Shown here: in pieces, positions 16,960-23,979 of the stretch
How the letters are laid out: each line of letters opens with the position of its first letter
How positions within the stretch are numbered: position 1 is the stretch's first letter
NCBI GenBank assembly: GCA_016282135.1
Contig: JAEEKA010000093.1
Span: forward strand, 1-49,258
Direction: 5' to 3'
DNA length: 49,258 nt
Source: Oscillospiraceae bacterium
Lineage (GTDB): Bacteria > Bacillota > Clostridia > Oscillospirales > Oscillospiraceae
Program-made: the position numbers and the translations under genes
The notes under the pieces: model-generated
Told to the model about the DNA's origin: nothing
The model's database searches: none
The model's input: only the letters and a program-made list of their open reading frames with translations

Positions 16960-18018
16960 TTACAAAAGGTCCTCCGGACGGTAGCATTCCGCGGGCAGCA
17001 CGGGGGACAGGGCTGTCAGGCTTGCTTCCGGGTCCAAAGGAAGCTGGACAAGGCTCCGGATTGTCTCGTCGGCCTGCTCAGCTGTGTTCAGGGTCAGCAG
17101 GGCGGTGACGCTTCCGTCCTCCCCGCCGGAGAGCAGCAGGCCGCCGCCGTGGCATTCCGCCCCGGCGCTGACCAGGCTCAGGCCCAGCCCGGCCCCGCCT
17201 CTCAGATCGGACTGCTCCGCGCTGTGGCGGTGGAAGGGCGCCTCGGGCAGTCCGCCAGCCGGGGTGTTCCGTACCGCGAAGCAAAGCCGGTTCTTCCCAA
17301 CCTGGGTCAGACTCAGGTGGATTTTCCCGTCCGCCGCGTCGGCGGCCGCGTTGGCGATCAGCTCCCGCAGCAGGGCCGCCGTCAGGGGCCAGTCCAGACA
17401 GCAGGGAATCTCCCGCTGGGGCAGTTCCCAGCGCAGAGCGCACCCGGCGAAACGGAGCAACTCCGCCAGCTCCGCGCAGAGCTCTGCCGCGGCGGCCACC
17501 GGTCGGCAGGCCTGGCGGGAGAGCCGGAAGGTCCCGGCGCAGAGGGAGGCCAGCAGCTCTAGATCTCCGGCGGTGCGCCGGAGCCGGTAGACGCTGCGCA
17601 GGGCCAAGGCGGTCTGCTGTGCGGCAGCCGGGTCTTCGCAGACCGTGTCAGCCAGACCGTCCAGGGCGAGGACCAGATCCTGCAGAGACAGGCGGATGCT
17701 GCCTGCCGTGTGGACCAGGGTGCTTTCGTTGGGCGCCGGAGCCATAGTCCGTGGCGGCCGCAGGAAGCAGAGAATCATCCCCGAAGCGGCCAGGGCCCGG
17801 AGACTCCAGCAGCGGCCGGAGAGGACCACCTGTGCTTCCACCGCCTCGCCGCCGGGCTGGGGCAGGGGAGCGCCGGGCATAAGCTCGGAAAGAGCGGTCC
17901 CCGGGTTCAGACCCAGGGCGGCGGCTTTGGCGTCAGCAAAGCGTACCACCCCAGCCCGCAGGGCAAAGGCGGGCCCGCCTGCCAACTCCAGCAGTTCTTT
18001 GATCACGGAATGCTTCAT
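16960..18018 (-). CDS. GHKL-ATPase (sensor-kinase-like) protein
   Basis: 352 aa. The C-terminal part is a histidine-kinase-type ATPase: ALLRELIANAAADAADG (N-box), AGLGLSLVSAGAECHGG (G-box). The N-terminal 100 residues resemble a short PAS-like sensor (AGGPAFALRAGVVRFADAKA). A helical region at 115-175 may be the dimerisation part. No clear H-box (HE/DxxxP) was found, so autophosphorylation is uncertain. No TM segment, so cytoplasmic. The ATG at 18018 has GGAGG upstream. Upstream is a promoter flanked by five Spo0A-like boxes, which suggests a sporulation or transition-state role (inference). Confidence 0.8.
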   Translation of the reverse strand: MKHSVIKELLELAGGPAFALRAGVVRFADAKAAALGLNPGTALSELMPGAPLPQPGGEAVEAQVVLSGRCWSLRALAASGMILCFLRPPRTMAPAPNESTLVHTAGSIRLSLQDLVLALDGLADTVCEDPAAAQQTALALRSVYRLRRTAGDLELLASLCAGTFRLSRQACRPVAAAAELCAELAELLRFAGCALRWELPQREIPCCLDWPLTAALLRELIANAAADAADGKIHLSLTQVGKNRLCFAVRNTPAGGLPEAPFHRHSAEQSDLRGGAGLGLSLVSAGAECHGGGLLLSGGEDGSVTALLTLNTAEQADETIRSLVQLPLDPEASLTALSPVLPAECYRPEDLL

Positions 18019-18073
18019 CCGGCCGCCTCCTTTCCCCGATAGTATGCGCATATACGCCCGGTTCATTTACGCT

Positions 18074-18102
18074 ATCATAGTATAATTTCCGCCGGAATGC
18101 AA
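18074..18102 (-). promoter_or_regulatory. Promoter of the GHKL gene
   Basis: TTGCAT (18102-18097) and TATGAT (18079-18074), 17-bp spacer, on the minus strand, 56 bp upstream of the start codon. The -35 is weak, as in activator-dependent promoters, and the 0A-box array lies directly upstream. Confidence 0.6.
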
Positions 18103-18110
18103 GAATTGTT

Positions 18111-18160
18111 TGTCATAATTTGTCAAATTTTGTCGAATCCCGTCAAAATATGTCGAATAT
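18111..18160 (-). promoter_or_regulatory. Array of five Spo0A-box-like sites in 10-bp phase
   Basis: Plus-strand TGTC (four times) and CGTC (once) occur at 18111, 18121, 18131, 18141 and 18151, each followed by A/T-rich bases. Two are perfect TGTCGAA (18131, 18151), one is TGTCAAA (18121), and two are degenerate (TGTCATA, CGTCAAA). The 0A box consensus is TGTCGAA, and Spo0A targets carry such boxes about one helical turn apart. Confidence 0.65.
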
Positions 18161-18181
18161 GCGAGAATAAATTAGAGATAA

Positions 18182-18254
18182 GAAGGAACAAAGAGGCAAA
18201 AAAAGAGGCCGGAAGGAACAAAGGGGCAGAAAAAAAGAGGCTGGAAGGAACAAC
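18182..18254. repeat. 31-bp direct repeat, 2.4 copies
   Basis: Units starting GGAAGGAACAAAG (18182 and 18211) and a partial third (18243). Each runs through a purine-rich stretch to AAGAGGC. The last unit folds back on TCCTTCTGCCTC (about 18236-18265). Confidence 0.7.
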
Positions 18255-18334
18255 GTCCTTCTGCCTCATTTACCAGGGTTCATGGTTCAGTTGTCGGGCG
18301 GCCGCCTGTGCCCTTCATGGGTAGACCCCAGGCC

Positions 18335-18850
18335 GCCGTTTACGGGTCTCCCGTCTCGTTGGAATTGAGAATTGAGAGTTGAGAATTGAGAAGTAAAGGT
18401 GTTTTGCAGATTGCCATCTGCAAAACGGAAATGAATTTGCCGTCTGCAAAATCGATAGCAGATTCCGGGTTCAGAGCCCGTAGGGGACGGGTTTCCCGTC
18501 CCGCCGCTTCCCGGTTCAGCGTCCGTAGGGGCGGCCAAACCTCCCCTGCCAAGGGGGGACCGGCGAAGCCGGTGGAGGGGGATTGCCAAGGTCCCGGCGG
18601 CAAACATTCTTCCGGCAGGGCGATTTGTCCGGTTGCTCTGTTATTCCCGGTTGCGCCATTGAAACGCGTCCATGCCTCCGGCGGCCCCCTTTCATGTTCC
18701 GGCAAGAAGGGGGAAAAAGAACCGGTCGGGGAGGGGGAAGAGCGTCTCCTACGGGCAGGTGCAGGCGGGGCTGCGCCGCCCCGATTCTTCCATGTTTTCA
18801 AATGGCAATTTGAAAACACCACAAATTCTCAATTCTCAATTGTCAATTTC
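18335..18850. repeat. Composite repeat island 1
   Basis: This fills most of the 18.02-18.87 kb gap; no gene was found. Left arm: five heptamers GAATTGA GAATTGA GAGTTGA GAATTGA GAAGTAA (18362-18396) and a palindrome at 18401-18426 (11-bp stem around TGCC). Middle: a partial hairpin, GTAGGGGACGGG/CCCGTCCC at 18480 and a GC-rich double hairpin at about 18537-18600. Right arm, inverted: palindrome 18794-18817 and CTCAATT units to 18848. Confidence 0.8.
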
Positions 18851-18873
18851 CCGCCGGCCTGCTCCGGCAATGC

Positions 18874-19569
18874 TTAAAGAAAGCCTCCGTTGACGGGAAG
18901 GTTCTGTCCGGTGACGAATTTGGCTTCCGCCAAATAGAGAATGGCCTCGGCCACCTCCGCCGGGGCGCCGATTCGCTCCAGGGGGGTCTCGGCGGCCAGG
19001 GCCGCCCGGTCGTCGGGGGAGAGATGGGCGTTCATCTCCGTGTCGATGACCCCGGGAGAGACGGCGTTCACCCTGATCCCGGCAGGTCCCAGCTCCCGGG
19101 CCAGGGCCTGGGTCAGGGCGATGACCGCCCCCTTTGTGGCGGAATAGGCCGCCTCGCAGCTCGCCCCCGCCTGTCCCCACATGGAGCTGACGTTCACCAC
19201 CGCCCCCGCCTGCCTTTGGAGCATGGCGGGCAGAACGGCCCGAACGGTGTTGTAGATGCCCTTGACGTTGACGGCGAAGAGACGGTCCCATTCCTCCGGC
19301 GTGATCTGGGAAACCAGCCCCACATGGGAGATCCCGGCGTTGTTCACCAGCACGTCCACCGGGGGCAGAGCTTCCACCGCCCGGCTGACCGCTTCGGTGT
19401 CCGCCACGTCGCAGCGAACGGCTGCAGCCCCGGTCTCGGCGGCCAGGGCTTCAGCGGCCCCGACGTTTTTTTCATAGAAAAAGCTCACGGCGTACCCGGC
19501 CCGGACAAAGGCCCGCACCGTGGCGGCCCCGATGCCCCGGGACCCGCCGGTAATCAATGCGTGCGGCAT
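18874..19569 (-). CDS. Short-chain dehydrogenase/reductase, FabG-like
   Basis: A 231-aa classical SDR. NAD(P)-binding TGGSRGIG (7-14), then DVLVNNAG, and the catalytic Ser-Tyr-Lys triad in VNVSSMWG and YSATKGA. It ends with the FabG-like VTGQNLPVNGGFL. FabG reduces 3-oxoacyl-ACP, but here no acyl carrier or fab genes are adjacent. The substrate could therefore be another ketone. A start ATG with AGGAGG lies close to the yabR end (56 bp). It could be the last gene of the yabP-yabQ-divIC-yabR run. Confidence 0.9.
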   Translation of the reverse strand: MPHALITGGSRGIGAATVRAFVRAGYAVSFFYEKNVGAAEALAAETGAAAVRCDVADTEAVSRAVEALPPVDVLVNNAGISHVGLVSQITPEEWDRLFAVNVKGIYNTVRAVLPAMLQRQAGAVVNVSSMWGQAGASCEAAYSATKGAVIALTQALARELGPAGIRVNAVSPGVIDTEMNAHLSPDDRAALAAETPLERIGAPAEVAEAILYLAEAKFVTGQNLPVNGGFL

Positions 19570-19625
19570 AGTTCCTCCTCTCGCTCACGAAAAAAGGGGG
19601 CGTGAAGCCCCCTCGTCATGCAATG

Positions 19626-20048
19626 CTATCTCTTTCTGCTCCGGGTCTTGTGCTCATACTGCCGCACTCCGGAGATTTTGCTGTTGGAGTCGGCCATGAA
19701 CTGCTTGAGCTTATCCTCAAAGCTCTCCGGTTCGGTTCTGACGCTCTGGAAGCTCTGGGGCCGGACAGGGCGAGCCTCGGGACTCCGGCGGACGGGCGCG
19801 GCGCCGACAGGACGATCCTCTGCCTGCTTGATGGACAGACTCAGGCGGCCTCGGTCGTCGGTGTTCAGGACCTTGACCCGCACGGACTGCCCCTCGGTCA
19901 GGTGCTGCCGAATGTCGGTCACATAGGCGGAAGAAACCTCGGAAATGTGGACGAGGCCTGTCTTGCCCTCGGGGAGGTTGATGAACGCACCGAAGGCCGC
20001 AATGGAACGGACGGTGCCCTCAAGGATGATGCCCGGTGTAAAATCCAT
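19626..20048 (-). CDS. yabR: S1 domain RNA-binding protein YabR
   Basis: 140 aa. The N-terminal S1 domain (1-75) has the typical GIILEGTVRSIAAFGAFINL and GLVHISEVS, ending LSLSIKQ. The tail is basic and disordered (RRSPEARPVRPQSFQS ... KTRSRKR). The ATG at 20048 follows AAAGGAAA. In Firmicutes yabR follows divIC and yabQ as here. It is thought to bind RNA; its target is unknown. Confidence 0.92.
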   Translation of the reverse strand: MDFTPGIILEGTVRSIAAFGAFINLPEGKTGLVHISEVSSAYVTDIRQHLTEGQSVRVKVLNTDDRGRLSLSIKQAEDRPVGAAPVRRSPEARPVRPQSFQSVRTEPESFEDKLKQFMADSNSKISGVRQYEHKTRSRKR

Positions 20049-20079
20049 AGATTGTGTGTTTCCTTTCCTGTATCGGGAC

Positions 20080-20361
20080 TTACTGGGCGTCGGCGTCGAG
20101 GAAGACGATCTCACCGGATTCCACCATACCGAGGCGGGCCCGGGCAATCTGCATGATGCTCTTGTCGGAGCCCAGATCCCGGAGGGACTCCTCCATCAGC
20201 GCCTTTTCCTGCTCCGCGTAGAGAACCTGCTGCTCCAGAGCGGCGACTTCGGCGTTGGCCCCCCGGACCCGATCCTGGAGGTTCACCAGCGTGACGATGG
20301 CATAGACTGACACCACCAGCAGCAGAAGCTTCGTCCAGAAGGACGATTTCTTCAGACGCAT
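20080..20361 (-). CDS. divIC: Septum formation initiator DivIC/FtsB
   Basis: 93 aa. Short basic cytoplasmic N-terminus (MRLKKSSFWTK), one TM helix (about 11-29), then a coiled coil (DRVRGANAEVAALEQQVLYA) and the conserved LGMVESGEIVF close. It joins FtsL and DivIB at the division septum. The ATG is set at 20361, 6 nt from AAAGGAGG. An in-frame TTG two codons earlier overlaps the ribosome site and is less likely. It lies between yabQ and yabR, the standard order. Confidence 0.95.
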   Translation of the reverse strand: MRLKKSSFWTKLLLLVVSVYAIVTLVNLQDRVRGANAEVAALEQQVLYAEQEKALMEESLRDLGSDKSIMQIARARLGMVESGEIVFLDADAQ

Positions 20362-20433
20362 GGGCAACCTCCTTTCCGGCGGGATTCGCCGATTTTTTCC
20401 ACTAAGTTTCCATAATCCATAATCTTACCCATT

Positions 20434-20461
20434 ATTGTAACAGATTTTCCTGCAAATGCAA
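20434..20461 (-). promoter_or_regulatory. Possible internal promoter for divIC-yabR
   Basis: TTGCAT (20461-20456) and TACAAT (20439-20434), 16-bp spacer, on the minus strand in the 119-bp yabQ-divIC gap. It would let the division gene be expressed outside sporulation. Confidence 0.5.
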
Positions 20462-20480
20462 CAATTTTTTTATGATTTTT

Positions 20481-20789
20481 TTATGTTTTTTTCTTCTTTT
20501 TTGTAATTTTTTTCAGTTTTTCCAGGAAAACACCGGATATTTGCAGCCATAATCCACCGGAAAGGGCCATAGCACCCAGGGCAAAAAGCCGCAGACGGCC
20601 CCGCCCCGCATAGAGGGCGAAGGCCGGCAGGGAAATAAAAACCGCCAGCACGTAGAGCAGATCCGTCAAGGATGTGGTGATTCGCCCCCGCCGCAGGGGC
20701 CGCAGCAAATCGTACAGGATGCCGAAAGCCGCTCCCAGAGCCAGGGCCAGGCCCAACTCCCGGAGCTGGAGACCCACCGGCAGCTCCAT
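20481..20789 (-). CDS. yabQ: Spore cortex biosynthesis protein YabQ
   Basis: 102 aa. The N-terminal half carries the YabQ pattern LGAAFGILYDLLRPLRRGR, followed by LTDLLYVLAVFISL and further hydrophobic segments (three to four TM). The C-terminus is strongly basic (KKITKKKKKT). In Bacillus, YabQ is a mother-cell outer-forespore-membrane protein needed for cortex formation. The start codon overlaps the yabP stop (TGATG), so translation is probably coupled. Confidence 0.9.
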   Translation of the reverse strand: MELPVGLQLRELGLALALGAAFGILYDLLRPLRRGRITTSLTDLLYVLAVFISLPAFALYAGRGRLRLFALGAMALSGGLWLQISGVFLEKLKKITKKKKKT

Positions 20790-21070
20790 CAGCCGAAAAG
20801 GCGGCGGAGCAGGCCCTTTTCCTGCCCGCCCTGCGCATAGCTCAGACTCTCCACCTTGCCCCGAAGCTCCACCCGGCCGTCCTCCGGGGCAAGGCTCCGC
20901 AGGGCCAGCCCCTCTCCCCGGACCACCAGCAAACCCTCCGTCGTCTGCAAAACCACCAGGGCCTCCTCAAAGCGGAGAATCTCCTTCACCCCAGTAGCCC
21001 GCAGCAGCCGCCGTCCCTCCAGACTCACCCGCTCGTCCGAAAAAGCCTCCGGTTTCATTTCCGCCCCCAT
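20789..21070 (-). CDS. yabP: Sporulation protein YabP
   Basis: A 93-aa protein of the YabP/YqfC family: EILRFEEALVVLQTTEGLLVVRGEGL matches its core beta-rich repeat, ending EGRVELRGKVESLSY-like (here EDGRV). YabP is made under mother-cell control and acts with YabQ in cortex assembly. ATG at 21070 with AGGAGG 7 nt upstream. It leads the yabP-yabQ pair, which argues that the organism forms endospores. Confidence 0.92.
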   Translation of the reverse strand: MGAEMKPEAFSDERVSLEGRRLLRATGVKEILRFEEALVVLQTTEGLLVVRGEGLALRSLAPEDGRVELRGKVESLSYAQGGQEKGLLRRLFG

Positions 21071-21164
21071 GCCATCGCCTCCTGTTTATGCATGATAATC
21101 TATATGCGCGGCAGCGGGGAATTATTCCCGGGATCGGCGCGCCGCTTCCGGGTTCAGAGTTCAA

Positions 21165-21716
21165 GCTCCGTACGGGACGGGCTCCCCGTCCCGTTGGAAT
21201 TGAAAGTTGAGAATTGAGAATTGTCGGTGTTTTGCAGGTTGCCATCTGCAAAACGGGAATGAATTTGCCGTCTGCAAAATCGGCAGCAGGTTCAGGCTTA
21301 AGAGCCCGTAGGGGCGGCCTAACCTCCCCTGCTTGCAGGGGAGGGGGACCGGCCTCAAGGCCGGTGGAGGGGTGCTGCCCGGTTCCCGGCGGCAAAACCT
21401 CCCCTGCTTGCAGGGGAGGGGGACCGGCCTCAAGGCCGGTGGAGGGGTGCTGCCCGCTTCCGATTGATGCCGGGTTCGTAACGGAGCACCACCTCATCCG
21501 GCCCTTGTGACCACCTTCCCCGCAAGGGGAAGGCATTGATTTGCCTTCGGCAAATCGCCTTCGTGCCGAAGGTCGGGACGCTCCCCCCTGCGGGGAAAGC
21601 GCGTCCCCTACGGGCGGGCGCAGTCGGGGGTGCGGACTGTTTTTCAGTGGTTTCAAATGGCAATTTGAAACCACTGAAATTCCAGATTTTCAACGCGCAA
21701 TTCTCAATTTTCCGCG
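21165..21716. repeat. Composite repeat island 2
   Basis: This fills the yabP-minD gap; no gene was found. Left arm: GGGACGGG/CCCGTCCC hairpin, heptamers from 21197 and a palindrome at 21229-21254. Middle: two tandem 75-bp GC-rich double-hairpin units (from 21321 and 21396), then the CACCTTCCCC/GGGGAAGG hairpin near 21513. Right arm: an extended palindrome at 21645-21676 with a 14-bp stem (CAGTGGTTTCAAAT) and CTCAATT near 21705. Confidence 0.8.
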
Positions 21717-21740
21717 CCTGTTGCACGCACAAAAAAATGA

Positions 21741-21769
21741 TTGAAATTTTGTGCCCTATGCGATATAAT
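21741..21769 (+). promoter_or_regulatory. Promoter of minD
   Basis: TTGAAA (21741-21746) and TATAAT (21764-21769), 17-bp spacer, 52 bp upstream of the minD start. Confidence 0.7.
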
Positions 21770-21820
21770 AAAATGAATAAAATGGCCGGGTATATCCCGG
21801 CTGCGGAAGGAGTGAATTCC

Positions 21821-22558
21821 ATGGGGCAGGTCATCGCCGTCACCTCCGGCAAGGGAGGCACCGGGAAGACCACCCTCTGCGCCGCTGTGGCCACCTGTCT
21901 GGCGGCGGAGGGCTGCCGGGTGCTCTGCATTGACGTGGATCTTGGCCTTCGCAACCTGGATATATCTCTGGGTATGGCGGAGCTGGCGCCAATCTCCTTT
22001 GCCGACGTTCTGGCCGGGCGCTACGGCCTGCGGGACGCGACGCCCCACCCGGAGATTCCGGGGCTCTACCTGCTGACCTCCCCCGTGGCGGACCTGGGTG
22101 ATCGCATTAGCTTCCAGGATTTTGGACGCATGCTGCAATCCGCCCGGGAGCGCTTTGACTACATTATGATCGATTCCCCCGCGGGAATCGGCAACGGCTT
22201 CCGCTTTGCCACCCTCTTTGCCGACCGGGTGATCCTGGTGGCCACTCCGGACCCCGCCTCCCTGCGGGACGCCGCCCGGACGGCGGAGCAGTTGGAGCAA
22301 ATGGGCCGGGACAACGTGAAGCTGGTGGTAAACCGGGTGACGCCCTCTCTGTTCCGGCACCTGCGCTGGACCGTGGACGACGTGATGGACGAGGTTGGTG
22401 TGCCCCTGCTGGGCATCATTCCCAGCGACGAAAACGTGGTCCTGGCCGCCGCCGCCAACACCCCTCTGATCTGCCGCACCGACCGGGGCGCAGCCTTGGG
22501 CTATCTGCATCTGGCCCGCCGCCTCCAGGGGCGGAAGGTACCCCTGCTGCGGATTTGA
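21821..22558 (+). CDS. minD: Septum site-determining ATPase MinD
   Basis: A 245-aa deviant-Walker ParA/MinD ATPase: SGKGGTGKTT (9-18), DVDLGLRNLD (38-47, Walker A' partner) and DYIMIDSPAG. It is nearest to MinD by GLRNLDISLGM and by the short C-terminal helix (ARRLQGRKVPLLRI) that could serve as membrane anchor. ATG at 21821 with GGAAGGAG upstream. MinC and MinE are not adjacent. In many Clostridia minD, minE, a rodA-type gene and mgsA follow one another, and here minD is followed directly by an mgsA homologue, as if the middle genes were lost or moved. Confidence 0.88.
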   Translation: MGQVIAVTSGKGGTGKTTLCAAVATCLAAEGCRVLCIDVDLGLRNLDISLGMAELAPISFADVLAGRYGLRDATPHPEIPGLYLLTSPVADLGDRISFQDFGRMLQSARERFDYIMIDSPAGIGNGFRFATLFADRVILVATPDPASLRDAARTAEQLEQMGRDNVKLVVNRVTPSLFRHLRWTVDDVMDEVGVPLLGIIPSDENVVLAAAANTPLICRTDRGAALGYLHLARRLQGRKVPLLRI

Positions 22559-22621
22559 TTTTCTGTGGGGGCGGCGTCCCCATCTGCCGCCGCGCTACAT
22601 CTTTTATAAGGAGATGCTGAT

Positions 22622-23029
22622 ATGAACATTACGATAATGGCCCACGACAAGAAAAAGGAGCTCATGGTCCAGTTCTGCACGGCCTACAAGAGCGTTCTTG
22701 CCAAGCATACCCTTTCCGCCACCGCCACCACCGGCCGGCTGGTGGCCGAGGCCACGGGTCTGCCCATTTCTCTGTTTTTGGCCCATAACCAGGGCGGCCA
22801 CCAGCAGGTGGACGCCCGGATCGCCTACAACGAAATCGACATGGTCCTGATGTTCACGGACCCCAACAGCGCCGACCCCTGGGAGAACCGCTACGCCATG
22901 CGAACTCTGCTGCTCTGCGACGCCCACAACGTCCCCGTGGCCACCAACCTGGCCACCGCGGAAATGCTGATCCTGGGCCTCCAGCGGGGCGACCTGGATT
23001 GGCGGGAGCTGGTGCATAATAAGAGATAG
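22622..23029 (+). CDS. mgsA: Methylglyoxal synthase homologue with altered active site
   Basis: 135 aa, full family length. MGS turns dihydroxyacetone phosphate into methylglyoxal and phosphate. The fold markers are intact: MAHDKKKELM, the phosphate loop ATATTGRL and IPVATN-like NVPVATNLATAEMLI. By alignment from memory to E. coli MgsA, GGDQQ is GGHQQ (catalytic Asp71 becomes His60), His98 becomes Trp87 and Asp101 becomes Arg90. Asp91 is kept (Asp80). It may be inactive or have a new ligand role. ATG with AAGGAG upstream. The TAG stop is the first part of an AGGCAGC AGGCAAT array. Confidence 0.82.
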   Translation: MNITIMAHDKKKELMVQFCTAYKSVLAKHTLSATATTGRLVAEATGLPISLFLAHNQGGHQQVDARIAYNEIDMVLMFTDPNSADPWENRYAMRTLLLCDAHNVPVATNLATAEMLILGLQRGDLDWRELVHNKR

Positions 23030-23124
23030 GCAGCAGGCAATAGGGGACGGGGGAGACTTGTCAATTCTCGATTGACAATTGAGAATTGAGAATTTGTGGT
23101 GTTTTCAAATTGCCATTTGAAAAC
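23028..23124. repeat. Heptamer arrays and palindrome before the DUF2461 gene
   Basis: AGGCAGC AGGCAAT (23028-23041) begins at the mgsA stop. GATTGAC AATTGAG AATTGAG follows (about 23070-23090), then a 24-bp palindrome at 23101-23124 (GTTTTCAAAT / ATTTGAAAAC around TGCC). Confidence 0.8.
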
Positions 23125-23173
23125 ATGGAAAAACAGTCCACACCCCCGTCTGTGCCCGCCCGAAGGAGATAAC

Positions 23174-23851
23174 ATGACGCACTATTCTGAACAAACCGTG
23201 GACTTCCTCTGGTCCCTCCGGCTCAACAACTCCCGGGAATGGTTCCAGGCCCACAAGGAGGAATATGAGGCGCTGATGCACCGGCCCACCAAGGACCTGG
23301 CCAACGCTTTGTATGAGCACCTGCGGGACAAATACCCCCAGCACGACTGGAAGCTGCATATTTCCCGTATCTATCGGGACGCCCGACGGCTGTTCGGCCG
23401 GGGCCCTATGAACGATCATCTCTGGTTCACCGTTTACGCGGACCGGGAGGAGGGCGGCGGCCCTGCCTTCTGGTTCAGCTTTACCCCCGAGGGCTGGGAC
23501 TGCGGCATGGGCCTCTGGCCCGGCGGCAACACGACGCTGGAGCGATTCCGGGCCCAGGTGAAGCAGGACCCCGCCCCTGCCGAGGCCATGGCCCGCAGTC
23601 TGGAAGGACAGGAGATCTTCCAACTCACCGGCGAGAGCTATAAGAAGCACCGTTTTGAGACTACCCCGATGCTGCAGCCCTGGGTGGACAAGAAATGGCT
23701 GGGCCTGGAGCACCGGGCCGCCCACGACGGGCTGTCCCTGTCGGACGGGCTGTTCCCCTTTATCCGCGACGGCTGGGACTGGCTTATGCCGTTTTATGAG
23801 TATTTTCTGAATCTGCCGGACGAAATGACGTTTTTCAATTCGCAGAATTGA
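23174..23851 (+). CDS. DUF2461 family protein
   Basis: A 225-aa protein of the DUF2461 (TIGR02453) family of unknown function. The N-terminus shows the family pattern TVDFLWSLRLNNSREWFQAHKEEYE, and the middle carries ISRIYRDARRLFGRGPMNDHLWF. No catalytic motif is recognised. ATG at 23174 with GGAGA upstream; the longer frame would start in a repeat palindrome. The last codons (Phe-Phe-Asn-Ser-Gln-Asn-stop) are encoded by another palindromic repeat, so the natural C-terminus may have been replaced by it. Confidence 0.85.
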   Translation: MTHYSEQTVDFLWSLRLNNSREWFQAHKEEYEALMHRPTKDLANALYEHLRDKYPQHDWKLHISRIYRDARRLFGRGPMNDHLWFTVYADREEGGGPAFWFSFTPEGWDCGMGLWPGGNTTLERFRAQVKQDPAPAEAMARSLEGQEIFQLTGESYKKHRFETTPMLQPWVDKKWLGLEHRAAHDGLSLSDGLFPFIRDGWDWLMPFYEYFLNLPDEMTFFNSQN

Positions 23852-23965
23852 AAAACACCGCAATTCTCAACTCTCAATTCTCAATTCTCAATTATTCCGG
23901 CGGGCTGATTGCCCGCGCTACAGACGAAAGAAACGGCGGGCTGACCGCCCGCGCTACATACATCT
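23830..23965. repeat. Palindrome, CTCAATT array and GCGGGC hairpins upstream of hisS
   Basis: The palindrome at 23830-23856 (GTTTTTCAATT / GAATTGAAAAAC) contains the DUF2461 stop. Inverted heptamers (TCAATTC/TCAACTC) follow to about 23893. Then two near-identical units GGCGGGCTGATTGCCCGCGC and GGCGGGCTGACCGCCCGCGC, each ending in TACA, run at 23899-23957. Confidence 0.8.
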
Positions 23966-23979
23966 ACGGAGGTAACATT

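Noticed and set aside
23096..23173. Longer starts giving an N-terminal VFSNCHLKTW
   Set aside because: That peptide is simply the translated palindrome repeat and recurs before unrelated frames (18340, 39266, 40609 regions).
23857..23979. T-box leader upstream of hisS or aspS
   Set aside because: No specifier stem or T-box sequence; the gaps are fully occupied by repeat units.
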